Below the pieces are notes generated by a model. That model saw nothing but the letters and a program-made list of their open reading frames with translations, did no database searches and was not told the DNA's origin. A program made the translations under genes and the position numbers. A stretch of DNA of 52,687 nucleotides from the NCBI GenBank assembly GCA_038247555.1, contig JBBRUT010000009.1, positions 1 to 52,687 of the forward strand, read 5' to 3'. This DNA comes from JAHBXL01 sp038247555 (GTDB lineage Bacteria; Planctomycetota; Phycisphaerae; Phycisphaerales; UBA1924). Positions 25,845-33,979 of the stretch are shown here, piece by piece (the stretch's first letter is position 1; each line of letters begins with the position of its first letter).

Positions 25845-26453
25845 TCAGCGGCGACGACGGGCCGCGGCCAGACCGCCCAGACCCATGAGCGCCAAAGCGC
25901 CGGGCGCGGGAATGTTCGTCACGCCAAAGCCCCAGGCCCGCAGCACGCCGGTGTCACCAGCAGCGCTGTCGGTAATGGTCAGAGTCCACTCGCCCTGCTT
26001 CTGCGTATTGAAGAAGCGGCTGAAGTTGTCCGCCGGGGCGTAGATGTCCGGAGCAACGATGCCGCCCGCGCCGCCAGCCAGCTCGGGGAACACCAATCCA
26101 CCCATCTCGAAGAAATACACACCGTTGAGGTCGTCGCTGTTCCCGAAGAAGCTCTGTGGCACACCAGGACGGTCGATCAGAGACACCGAAGCCCCGCCCG
26201 GACCCGAAAGGGTGATCTGCAGGTCGCCGACCCACGTGTGGGTGATGTCGACATACACATAGTCCATCGTCGCGATCAGGCCGATGTCGTTGACCGTCAG
26301 GTTCGACGTCGTCACGCCGGGGGCCGCGGCCGCATCGGCAAGCGGAAGCGGAACTTCGTAAGACCGTGAATAGTTCTTATCTACGGGAACGGCCAGAGCC
26401 GACGATGCCACGGCAAGCCCAGCCACAGCAGCCAATGCAAATGCGCGATTCAT
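25845..26453 (-). CDS. Secreted proprotein-convertase P-domain protein with PEP-CTERM-like tail
   Basis: The 202-residue product has a signal peptide (MNRAFALAAVAGLAVASSALA), a single P/Homo B-type jelly-roll domain (about 40-175) and a sorting tail IPAPGALALMGLGGLAAARRRR. The P domain is recognised by ITHTWVGDLQITLSGP, VSLIDRPGVP, SFFGNSDDLNGVYFF and the C-terminal GEWTLTITDSAAGDTGVLRAWGFGV. No protease domain is attached, so it is more likely a binding or structural module. GAGGAGAGAGA precedes the start. Its predicted promoter carries the GGATAGAGAGAGG leader element. Confidence 0.9.
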   Translation of the reverse strand: MNRAFALAAVAGLAVASSALAVPVDKNYSRSYEVPLPLADAAAAPGVTTSNLTVNDIGLIATMDYVYVDITHTWVGDLQITLSGPGGASVSLIDRPGVPQSFFGNSDDLNGVYFFEMGGLVFPELAGGAGGIVAPDIYAPADNFSRFFNTQKQGEWTLTITDSAAGDTGVLRAWGFGVTNIPAPGALALMGLGGLAAARRRR

Positions 26454-26864
26454 TCTCTCTCCTCGAAGTAAGCTCGAAGCGACCACACGACCGCCGCGGC
26501 GACAACGAATGGCCGACGGCAGCATGCCCTGCCGGTGCGATCAAATCGCGGAAGGCAGCAGCACGGTTCACCAAGTTGATGAGGAGCCCCGAGCTATCGG
26601 GAGGACCTCTCTCTATCCATTCATGAAGATACACCTTCCCCCCTGTTCGTGCAAGAGATACTCACAATTTCCCCTGTTCAAGTTGCCTGTCCTCACGTCT
26701 TTCTCCGTGGAAACCCTTGCATTAAGTACTTGTTTGGTAAGGCTTTGCAGCGAAACATCTGCCCCTGACTGAACCGCCTCAAACCACATTTCGGGCCGCC
26801 AAGGACACCGCTGGGAATCCCGGAAGCATAAATCACTGAAGCGCTCCCCCACTCATTCGGTACG
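26454..26864. other. Divergent intergenic region, partly AT-richer than its surroundings
   Basis: It holds the P-domain gene promoter and leader. The part from about 26640 to 26760 is visibly less GC-rich. No gene and no confident promoter for the downstream permease were identified. Confidence 0.45.
26603..26654 (-). promoter_or_regulatory. Promoter and GGATAGAGAGAGG leader element of the P-domain gene
   Basis: On the minus strand TTGCAC (26649-26654) and TATCTT (26626-26631) are 17 bases apart. Seven bases later starts GGATAGAGAGAGGTCC (26603-26618). The arrangement matches the one at 21.7 kb in spacing and sequence. The start codon is about 165 bases downstream of the element's first base. 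Confidence 0.55.
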
Positions 26865-28739
26865 ATGCTCCACATGCCCATCTTTCTGCGCTGGCTCCTC
26901 CGACTTGGCCCGATCAATCCGATCGCTGTTCGCCTTGTTCAGGGCGGCTCCCGCCGCTCACGCCACCTCTACATCCGCACCATCTACCTCGGCGCGCTGA
27001 TCGTCACGCTCCTCTACCTCCTTCTCACGATGCAGGGCGGCGGACCACTCTCCCAGCTCAAGCTCGCCGCCGCGGCCTCGGGCAGCTTCGCCATCGTCGC
27101 CTATCTCCAGATCGCGCTCATCTGCGTCCTTGCACCCGTCTTCATGGCCGGTGCCATCGCGCAGGAGGCCAACCCGCGCACCTGGGACATCCTCCTCACC
27201 ACCCCCATGTCCGCCGGCGAGATCGTTCTTGGAAACCTCTTCGGCCGCCTCTTCTTCATCCTCGCCCTGCTCTTTTCCAGCCTCCCCCTCTTCGCCCTCA
27301 CCCAGTATTTTGGCGGCGTGCCGGGCAGATCGATCTTCGCCAGCTACCTCATCGCCGCGTGTGCTGCGCTGCTCGTGGGCTCGATGGCCATCGCACTCTC
27401 CGTCAGCCGCCTCGTCGGCAAGCGAGCCGTGTTCGCCTTCTACGTTTCGGTCATCAGCTATCTGGCCGTCACCTACGGTGTCGATCAGCTTGTCGGCGGC
27501 GGATCGCTCGTCACCTGGATGACGGCGATCAACCCCTTCCTCGCCCTCACCGCGCTCCTCAATCCATCTGGATACCTCGCCTACACCGAAGGCTCCCAGA
27601 CCGGTCTTGCAAGTTGGTTCCTCGAAAGGCCCGTCCACACCTGGTGCTGGCTCTCCGCGGGCCTCAGCGCCATCCTCATGGTCACCTCCACCTTCACCGT
27701 CCGAATCGGCGGCCTCGCCGGACTCGGCGGGATGGGGGGTCGCGGCGGGATCCCCTGGTACCGGCGCATTTTCGGCCTCGGCGCAAGGGGTGCAAACTCC
27801 CGACCCGCGCGGCAGGTCTGGCACAACCCCATCGCCTGGCGCGAAGCGGCGGCCCGAAACGCCACGTTCGCCCGAATGCTCGCCCGATGGTCCTTCATCC
27901 TTCTCGGTGGCCTCTGGGCGCTCGGGCTCGTGCTGTACTTCCACGGCGGCGGAATCGTGCTACCCGACACCTACCGCGATGTCGTCTTCTACACCGTCAT
28001 CGGCGAGGTCGCCGTCATCTCGCTGGTCGCTGTGAATATGGCCGCGACCTCTGTCGCCCGCGAACGCGAGGACGGCACGCTCGACCTCCTGCTCACCACA
28101 CCCATCACACCCGCTTCCTATCTCGGCGGCAAAATGCGCGGCATGGTTGCCTATCTCCTCCCGCTCATCGCCGTGCCGGTCGGCACGCTCCTGCTCGCAG
28201 GGCTCTATGTGCTTGTCGTGCAGGTCGGCCTCATCACCCGCGAGGGTGGAGTGATTTACAACCACTCTCTGCCCGGTGCCGCGGCCGGTGTCATGCTGCC
28301 CATCCCGGCCATCCTGCCGGAGGCCGCGCTCGTGGTTGCCGTGGTCATGGTGCCCTTCATCGCCTTCTGCGTCATGGTCGGAATGCAGTGGTCTCTCAAG
28401 AGCAAGGGCTCTCTCTCGGCAGTCGTCGCGACCGTTGGCGTGGTCGGCGTGGTCGGCGGCATCGTCGGCCTCTGCGCCTATAAGAGCGGCACCGACTTCC
28501 AGTTCGTCGGTTCCGCCATCGCCGCGCTCTCCCCCATCACCGCCGTCACCGCGACCATCTATCCCGAAACTGCGCTCGCGGTCACGGTCAACAGCCACGG
28601 CCTCGCATCGGCCCGCATCGGCCTGCTCATCGGCTGTGCAATCGCCGCCATGGCCTATCTGGCCGTCGTCTACGGCCTGCGCGCCAACATGGTCCACAAC
28701 TTCGACATGACCGTGCGCCGGCTCGCGGGCGTCGCCTGA
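26865..28739 (+). CDS. ABC-2-type transporter permease with internal duplication
   Basis: The product has 624 residues and a dozen or so membrane segments. Two ABC-2 permease halves appear in tandem. Each has the cytosolic coupling signature: AQEANPRTWDILLTTPMSAGEIVLGNL at about 99-125 and AREREDGTLDLLLTTPITPASYLGGKM at about 398-424. The shared core is '(G/N)T(W/L)D(I/L)LLTTP'. ABC-2 permeases usually work as dimers with a separate ATPase, so this looks like a fused pseudo-dimer. No ATPase gene is adjacent, and the cargo is unknown. Two in-frame ATGs (26865, 26874) are possible starts. Confidence 0.8.
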   Translation: MLHMPIFLRWLLRLGPINPIAVRLVQGGSRRSRHLYIRTIYLGALIVTLLYLLLTMQGGGPLSQLKLAAAASGSFAIVAYLQIALICVLAPVFMAGAIAQEANPRTWDILLTTPMSAGEIVLGNLFGRLFFILALLFSSLPLFALTQYFGGVPGRSIFASYLIAACAALLVGSMAIALSVSRLVGKRAVFAFYVSVISYLAVTYGVDQLVGGGSLVTWMTAINPFLALTALLNPSGYLAYTEGSQTGLASWFLERPVHTWCWLSAGLSAILMVTSTFTVRIGGLAGLGGMGGRGGIPWYRRIFGLGARGANSRPARQVWHNPIAWREAAARNATFARMLARWSFILLGGLWALGLVLYFHGGGIVLPDTYRDVVFYTVIGEVAVISLVAVNMAATSVAREREDGTLDLLLTTPITPASYLGGKMRGMVAYLLPLIAVPVGTLLLAGLYVLVVQVGLITREGGVIYNHSLPGAAAGVMLPIPAILPEAALVVAVVMVPFIAFCVMVGMQWSLKSKGSLSAVVATVGVVGVVGGIVGLCAYKSGTDFQFVGSAIAALSPITAVTATIYPETALAVTVNSHGLASARIGLLIGCAIAAMAYLAVVYGLRANMVHNFDMTVRRLAGVA

Positions 28740-28844
28740 CGCCACTGCCATTCATGCATCCAACGCCGCGGCGGCATTTCCGCAAACGTTGGCCAGTCAA
28801 GGTGCTACAGTCGTTGCAACAACTTCTTGGGACCGCTCATCAAC

Positions 28845-29327
28845 ATGGCACCTGACCTCCGCATCGAGATCGGAAAGAAGAAGCCCTTCGACCTCCCCGA
28901 GGAAGAAGCACACCTCAACATCCTCCGCACCGGGAGCATGCTCGACGCCGCGTTTGCCAAGCTCTTCCGCCCGCACGGCCTGACCGATGCGACCTACAAC
29001 GCACTCCGCATCCTCCGCGGCCACCATCCCACCGGCGTCCCGTCGCAGACAATCGGCACGCAGATGGTCGCCCGCGTTCCCGATGTCACGCGCCTGGTCG
29101 ACCGGCTGGTCGATGCAGGCTTGGCCGCACGCGAACGCACGGTGCAGGATCGCCGCATCGTCATCGTCCGCATCACCCGCGCGGGCCTCGAGATGCTCAC
29201 CCGCCTCGATGACCCTGTTCGCGAGTTGAGCAAGAGGCAGCTCGGCCACATGTCCCGCGCCGACCTCGCCGAGCTCAGCCGTTTGCTGGCCAAGGCACGC
29301 GAGAACTGCCTGTCTGCCGAGGACTAA
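28845..29327 (+). CDS. MarR-family transcriptional regulator
   Basis: The 160-residue product starts MAPDLRIEIG. It has a winged-helix domain with helices LRTGSMLDAAFAKLF and TDATYNALRILRG, recognition region MVARVPDVTRLVDRLVDAGLAARERT, and wing VQDRRIVIVRITRAGLEML. The C-terminal helices would dimerise. The classical DxRxxxxxxT wing motif is present as DRRIVIVRIT. It lies 170 bases upstream of the pirin gene on the same strand. A clear palindromic operator overlaps the pirin promoter, so repression of pirin by this protein is the simplest model. A GTTGCAAC palindrome just upstream of the gene could be an autoregulatory site. Confidence 0.88.
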   Translation: MAPDLRIEIGKKKPFDLPEEEAHLNILRTGSMLDAAFAKLFRPHGLTDATYNALRILRGHHPTGVPSQTIGTQMVARVPDVTRLVDRLVDAGLAARERTVQDRRIVIVRITRAGLEMLTRLDDPVRELSKRQLGHMSRADLAELSRLLAKARENCLSAED

Positions 29328-29417
29328 TCCTTTCAGACACTTCCGCGATCCTTCCTGCTCGCCCCCCACCCCCCCTGCGCAGGCTTTCGGCCCGCTGTCA
29401 TCCTTTGCCCGCGAACC

Positions 29418-29461
29418 TTGACACAGCCGAGATCATAGGTTATACTTGTTATCACAAGTAT
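29418..29461 (+). promoter_or_regulatory. Consensus promoter overlapped by a 20-bp palindromic operator upstream of pirin
   Basis: TTGACA (29418-29423), 17 bases, then TATACT (29441-29446) is a near-perfect sigma-70-type promoter. The palindrome ATACTTG-TTATCA-CAAGTAT (29442-29461) has two perfect 7-bp arms. It begins inside the -10 box and covers the expected transcription start, an ideal repressor site. The size and dyad spacing fit MarR-family operators. Confidence 0.8.
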
Positions 29462-29496
29462 CGTTAAGACTGCCTTCGCGATCGGGAGTGTCGACC

Positions 29497-30204
29497 ATGA
29501 TCCGCATCCGAAAATCCGATGACCGTGGCCGCGGCGAGCACGGCTGGCTCTCCGCACGACACACCTTCTCCTTTGGGGATTACTACGACCCCTCCAACAT
29601 CCGCTTCCGCTCGATGCGTGTCATGAATGAAGACCGTGTCGCCGGTGGGTTCGGCTTCGACGCCCACCCCCACCACGACATGGAAATCATCACGTACATG
29701 GTTTCGGGCGCACTCGCCCACAAGGACGGCATCGGCGCCGGTGGTCACTCCGCCGTGCTCAAGCCCGGCGAAGTCCAGCGCATCTCCGCAGGCACCGGGA
29801 TCGTTCACAGCGAGCACAACGCCTCGCCCGCCGAGACCGCCCACCTCCTGCAGATCTGGCTCATGCCCGACCGCAAGGGCCACGAGCCGCGCTACGACCA
29901 GAAGCCTTTCCCCGACAGCGAGCGCCGCGATGCGCTCCGACTCGTCGCCTCGACCGATGGAACCGCCGGCTCCATGCCCATACACCAGGATGCCCGCATC
30001 TACGCCTCTCTGCTCTCGGCAGGAACCTCCCTTGAGCACACCACCACCCCCGATCGCGGCGTCTGGGTGCAGCTCATCCGTGGCGAGCTGTCTGTCAACG
30101 GCCAGACACTCTCCCCCGGCGACGGTGCCGCGATCGAGAACGAGTCGACCGTTCAACTCGCCGCTTCCGCCGCCAGCGAGTTCCTGCTCTTTGACCTGGC
30201 CTGA
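29497..30204 (+). CDS. Pirin-family protein (YhhW-like quercetinase/cupin)
   Basis: The 235-residue product is a bicupin of the pirin family: MIRIRKSDDRG, HTFSFGDYYDP, RVMNEDRVAGGFGFDAHPHHDMEIITYMVSG, and GEVQRISAGTGIVHSEHN. The predicted metal ligands are H57, H59, H104 and E106, in the order known for pirin and YhhW. Family members oxidise quercetin in vitro, and some act as redox sensors or transcription cofactors; the in vivo role here is unknown. GGGAG nine bases upstream supports the start. Expression is likely controlled by the palindrome-covered promoter and the MarR gene upstream. A damaged NTF2-like gene follows 38 bases downstream. Confidence 0.92.
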   Translation: MIRIRKSDDRGRGEHGWLSARHTFSFGDYYDPSNIRFRSMRVMNEDRVAGGFGFDAHPHHDMEIITYMVSGALAHKDGIGAGGHSAVLKPGEVQRISAGTGIVHSEHNASPAETAHLLQIWLMPDRKGHEPRYDQKPFPDSERRDALRLVASTDGTAGSMPIHQDARIYASLLSAGTSLEHTTTPDRGVWVQLIRGELSVNGQTLSPGDGAAIENESTVQLAASAASEFLLFDLA

Positions 30205-30242
30205 CCCCCCACCCGCACACCACACAGTCACGGAGACTCTTC

Positions 30243-30372
30243 ATGAACATCACCCGACGTGTCAAACAACCAGCAGGACAAGCCTGTCCGCCTTGAGCAG
30301 GTGTCCTCACAAACCTGGAAGGATGGCAAAATCACACGCGAGCGGTTCTACTATGATGCGTCAAAGAACTGA
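30243..30372 (+). pseudogene. Remnant of an NTF2/SnoaL-like small protein gene
   Basis: A start codon at 30243 with GGAG seven bases before it begins MNITRRV, but that frame stops after 17 codons. In a different frame, from about 30259, 37 codons end at 30372 with VRLEQVSSQTWKDGKITRERFYYD, which looks like the C-terminal strand pair of NTF2/SnoaL-like proteins. The simplest reading is a gene that lost its central part and now has head and tail in different frames. It follows pirin directly, so it was probably once co-transcribed. Family assignment is by pattern only. Confidence 0.5.
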
Positions 30373-30484
30373 TCGCTTCCCCGTCCACTTCCCCTGAGCC
30401 TTTTCTCACCCCTGCCCCCCTACTCCTCTCGTGCGCCCGCCACGACTGCGTGCGGCACATGCGGGGAAAGGGGGCGGGGGTTTT

Positions 30485-31162
30485 TCATTTGATGCAGCGA
30501 TACACGAACGCCGGCGGCATGTTGCGCCACACAACGCGTCCGACCTGCACTTCGCCAAACGTGCTCCGCAGCATCTTGCGGAAAACCCAGGCGCTCCGCA
30601 CCAGCATCGACGCCTGATACGTGAACGTGCGGAACTCGCCGCCGGGTTTCAGCACACGATGCGTCGCCTCAAGTATGCGGTTCCGCGGCTGCTCAGGAAT
30701 GCTCGTCCACGCAAGCCCGCTGATGATCGCATCCACCGTTCCCGGCTGGATTCCTTCCTTGCGGCAGATCGTCTCAACATTCCCGGCGTCGTCGTGATAA
30801 ACCGTCGCCTCCGGATACTGCCGACTCACCGTCGACGCCATCGCCTCGTTGAACTCGATGGCGATAAAACGTCCCTTCCCCGCCCCCGGCCGGTGGCTCT
30901 GCCGCGGGTCCAGCCAGTCGTGCGGCATCGCGTCGAGCATGGCTTTCGTGAACACTCCCGTGCCGGGCCCGAACTCGAGAATCGAACGCGTCTGCGAAAA
31001 ATCAACTCCCCTGACCATCGCCGCGGCGAGCGCGCGGCCACTCGGCGCAATCGCGCCGATCCGCCCCGGGTGCAAAATGAACTCCCGCATGAACGCCACC
31101 GAATCACGCTTTCGCGGCGGACGGCGACCGGTCATCCTGTTCGTTGCGGTGCTGCTGGACAT
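30485..31162 (-). CDS. Class I SAM-dependent methyltransferase, phospholipid N-methyltransferase-like
   Basis: The product has 225 residues. Near the N-terminus is FMREFILHPGRIGAIAPSGRALAAAM, typical of PmtA-type phosphatidylethanolamine methyltransferases. Motif I for SAM binding is ILEFGPGTGVFTKAML. Later blocks are GRFIAIEFNEAMAS, VDAIISGLAWTSIPEQPRNRILEATHRVLKPGGEFRTFTYQ and a C-terminal WRNMPPAFVYRCIK. PmtA enzymes methylate membrane lipid head groups, but related proteins modify other substrates, so the role is tentative. AAGGAGAGG upstream supports the start at 31162. Confidence 0.85.
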   Translation of the reverse strand: MSSSTATNRMTGRRPPRKRDSVAFMREFILHPGRIGAIAPSGRALAAAMVRGVDFSQTRSILEFGPGTGVFTKAMLDAMPHDWLDPRQSHRPGAGKGRFIAIEFNEAMASTVSRQYPEATVYHDDAGNVETICRKEGIQPGTVDAIISGLAWTSIPEQPRNRILEATHRVLKPGGEFRTFTYQASMLVRSAWVFRKMLRSTFGEVQVGRVVWRNMPPAFVYRCIK

Positions 31163-31290
31163 GTGGTTCAAACCTCTCCTTGGGAGAGCGTAGACTAGCG
31201 TTCCAGCCGACCCCGCGAAGCCTGCCAACCCCTCCAAACCCAGCCACCCCGGTCGTCCCGATTCCGAGAACGAGCAAACCTCCTACGCAT

Positions 31291-33027
31291 TCACAGCGCC
31301 CGCGACTGCTCGGGTGAACCCGTACGCGACGCGGCGGTTGCCGACGGGTCGATCCGCTGGCCATCGGCGGGCAACACCACGCTGAACGTCGCGCCCCCTC
31401 CCTGCGTGGATTCCAGCCGGATCCTTCCCCCGTGCTCCTCGATGATCCGCTTGGTCACCGCCAGGCCCAGGCCCGTCCCGCGGAGCCCCTTGGAAGTCTG
31501 AAACGGCTGGAAGATCGACTGGTGCCGGTCTTCCGAGATGCCCGGGCCGTTGTCGATCACGTCGATGCGGACCATCGCCCGCGCCGCCCCCTGCGCCGGA
31601 AGATAGATCGCCTTCACCGTCACCGCCCCGGTCTGCGGCTCTACCGCCTCAACCGCGTTCCCCATGAGGTTCACCATCGCCTGATGCATCAGGCTGGGAT
31701 CAAGCTGCACCGGCGGCATCTCCGGGTCGGCATCGATGATCAGCGCGACGCCGCGCGCGATACATTGGTCGTGCAGCAGCTGCGCGCAGTCCTCGATCAG
31801 CGTGCTCACCTTGGTCAGTTCATACTCGAGCGTCCGCCGCGCCGAATACGCCAGCATGTTCAGCGTGAGCCCCATGATCCGGTCGATGTTCCGCTTGAGG
31901 ATCGCCCACCCCCCGCGCGCGATCTTCAGGTCCTCTTTCTTCAGACCCATCTCGACAACATCCGCCCCGCCGCGCAACCCCTGCAGAATGTTCTTGATGG
32001 AGTGCGACAGGCTCGCGACGGTCTCGCCGATCGCCGCAAGCCGCTCGGTCTGCAGCCTCTTGGCAAACCCCTCCGCATTCGCCAGCGCAAGGCCGGTGTG
32101 CCGCGCAATCGCATTGAGCAGCGCAAGCTGCTCCGGAGTAAACGTGTAGTTCGCGATCGACGAATCCACGTAGATCGCGCCGAACTTCCGGTCGCCGAAT
32201 TCGATCGGCGAGCACAGCGCTGAGCGGATATGAAACTGCTGCACGCTGTCGCCCTTGGCAAAGCGCGGGTCGCTCATCGCGTTGCTGCTGAGCACGCCCT
32301 CGCTCCCCGTCATCGCGTGCTGCAGAATCGTCTTGGAGACATGGATCCGCGCATCCTTCTTGTCCTTGGGCGCGGTGCGATACTTCACCACCACCGGCCG
32401 CGGCGTCTGCGGAATCGCCCCCCCCGCCGCCCCCTTCCCCTTCGCCGCGGGCTCCACCGGGCCCACCGGGTCATCGTTGAGCAGGATGAACCCGCGCTCG
32501 GGCTGAAACTCGTTGAACACCAGTTCCATCACCCCCGCGAGCAGTTCCTCGCGGATCATCGTCTGAGCAGTGAGCGCAGTCAGGCGGTAGATCACCTGCA
32601 GGTGATGCACCGCGGCGGTCCGCGGCTCGGGTTCGGCAAGAATCACCGAGTCGTCGTTGCTGGCCAGCGTCCGCTCGACCTGCGTGTCCATCTGATCCGG
32701 CCGGACTACGCGGATGACATCGCGCGCTTCATCGTCGTCGCGGCGGCCGAACATCCAGAGCGTCGAGCCGGTGCGGATCTGGTCGCCGAGGCGGAGACGG
32801 GTCCGCTCGGGGATGCGCACGCCGTTGACGTAGGTCCCGTTCTGGGAGTCGAGGTCGCGGATGTACCACTCGCCCTCATCGGGCGTCAGCTCGGCGTGGC
32901 GGCGCGAGACCGTTGTGTCGGTGGTGGGCAGGGCTTCGCTGGAGCGGCCGATGAGCTGCGGCTCGTTGAGCGGGAGGGCGAAGGTCTTGCCCTTGTCGGG
33001 CCCCTGGATGACGGTGAGCGTCAGCAC
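31291..33027 (-). CDS. Cytoplasmic FHA-GAF sensor histidine kinase
   Basis: The 578-residue product has no membrane segments. An FHA domain lies at about 3-95 (IGRSSE, VSRRHAEL, DLDSQNGTYVNGVRI), which binds phosphothreonine peptides. A GAF domain follows at about 140-325 (MELVFNEFQPERGFILL, AMSDPRFAKGDSVQQFHIRSALCSPIEF, FGAIYVDSS). The kinase core has the phospho-acceptor H342 in ASLSHSIKNILQG, an N box NLMGNAVEAV, a G1 box DVIDNGPGIS and a G2 box GTGLGLAVTKRII. It likely senses a soluble signal and cross-talks with Ser/Thr kinases through the FHA domain. No response regulator is adjacent. The last 25 residues are a low-complexity tail. Confidence 0.92.
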   Translation of the reverse strand: MLTLTVIQGPDKGKTFALPLNEPQLIGRSSEALPTTDTTVSRRHAELTPDEGEWYIRDLDSQNGTYVNGVRIPERTRLRLGDQIRTGSTLWMFGRRDDDEARDVIRVVRPDQMDTQVERTLASNDDSVILAEPEPRTAAVHHLQVIYRLTALTAQTMIREELLAGVMELVFNEFQPERGFILLNDDPVGPVEPAAKGKGAAGGAIPQTPRPVVVKYRTAPKDKKDARIHVSKTILQHAMTGSEGVLSSNAMSDPRFAKGDSVQQFHIRSALCSPIEFGDRKFGAIYVDSSIANYTFTPEQLALLNAIARHTGLALANAEGFAKRLQTERLAAIGETVASLSHSIKNILQGLRGGADVVEMGLKKEDLKIARGGWAILKRNIDRIMGLTLNMLAYSARRTLEYELTKVSTLIEDCAQLLHDQCIARGVALIIDADPEMPPVQLDPSLMHQAMVNLMGNAVEAVEPQTGAVTVKAIYLPAQGAARAMVRIDVIDNGPGISEDRHQSIFQPFQTSKGLRGTGLGLAVTKRIIEEHGGRIRLESTQGGGATFSVVLPADGQRIDPSATAASRTGSPEQSRAL

Positions 33028-33130
33028 GCCAGACGGTACGCAGGCGGGCTCGAACCGAACTCCGCAAAGCAGCAGATAGAGCAGCGGAAAAGGCGAGATC
33101 GCCCCCCGTCAGTCGCTGTGCCGCCCGGTC

Positions 33131-33700
33131 TCACCGCCGCCTTCTCCGCATCGCCGCCACCCCGCCCGCCATCACCATCACCGCCGCGGCACAGGGGGAA
33201 GGGATGGGGACAACACTGATTGTGTCAATGTGGAACTCGCCCGGAAAGGTCGTCTGACCAAACTCAAGGAACGAGCCGGTGATATTGGCGTGCAGGGGAA
33301 CAATAAACCTCGTCCACGGAATAGGTCCCTCTCCGGCCACGAACTCCGCGAAGACAACCTGACCCTCCCACCGGACAGTAAACGTCTCATTGGGTGCCGG
33401 GAGTTCACTCCGCACCCAGAAGTTCAATTCATAGTCCTGACCGGCTTGGGTAGGGAGGGTCTGGGAGACGAACTGGAGGGAGGAGGAGGAAAGCTGAGCG
33501 TAATAGGTGCCGCTGTGCGGCTCACCCAATTGATTGACCGTGAATTGATTCTGCATCGACATCGGCGCCGGGACGTTCCACCCCGAAAAATTCCCAGTCT
33601 CGAACCCACCGTTGAAGACGAGGTTGCCTGCGCTAGCAGGCTGTCCGATAACCGCGGTAAGGCAGACACCAGTCGCGATTGTACATGAAAGGTTCTTCAT
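33131..33700 (-). CDS. Secreted PEP-CTERM-like protein with NGGFETG-type beta domain
   Basis: The 189-residue product has a signal peptide (MKNLSCTIATGVCLTAVIGQPASA). The mature N-terminus NLVFNGGFETGNFSGW is typical of choice-of-anchor or DUF642-like carbohydrate-binding jelly rolls; GTYYAQLSSSS and YELNFWVRSE continue the pattern. The tail PIPSPCAAAVMVMAGGVAAMRRRRR is a degenerate PEP-CTERM-like sorting signal with Cys in place of Gly. Codon choice is less GC-biased than in most of the window. Forty-three bases upstream lies a perfect 18-bp palindrome that may control it. Confidence 0.8.
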   Translation of the reverse strand: MKNLSCTIATGVCLTAVIGQPASAGNLVFNGGFETGNFSGWNVPAPMSMQNQFTVNQLGEPHSGTYYAQLSSSSLQFVSQTLPTQAGQDYELNFWVRSELPAPNETFTVRWEGQVVFAEFVAGEGPIPWTRFIVPLHANITGSFLEFGQTTFPGEFHIDTISVVPIPSPCAAAVMVMAGGVAAMRRRRR

Positions 33701-33723
33701 AATGGTGTCCGTTCAGTCATTCA

Positions 33724-33760
33724 GGGCTGTCTGTGCAGCCCAGCATATCACGTGATATGC
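33724..33760. promoter_or_regulatory. 18-bp perfect palindrome next to a hairpin in a divergent region
   Basis: GCATATCACGTGATATGC (33743-33760) is a perfect palindrome. Adjoining it, GGGCTG (33724-33729) and CAGCCC (33736-33741) form a second inverted repeat. It lies between the minus-strand gene starting at 33700 and the plus-strand gene starting at 33980, as expected of an operator. A further palindrome CTTGCATGCAAG lies at 33795-33806. Confidence 0.6.
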
Positions 33761-33979
33761 CCTGCCGCAACAAGCCGGGATCGAACTCCGCGGACTTGCA
33801 TGCAAGCTCTCGCGATTTGCACGAAGGGCCTGACGGTCAAGAGTGTATGAAGGGCGTTCCGCGACTTGCAGATGCCGTGACATCTTGTTACGTTGCATCC
33901 TCACCGTCGCTTTGTACGCGCCCAAGACCGGCGTGCGTCCGCGGCACTCCGGTTTCACTTCGTTTTCCCTGGAGATTCA

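Noticed and set aside
28810..28825. GTTGCAAC dyad before marR considered as the same operator as at pirin
   Set aside because: Sequence differs from ATACTTG-N6-CAAGTAT; only kept as a possible separate site.
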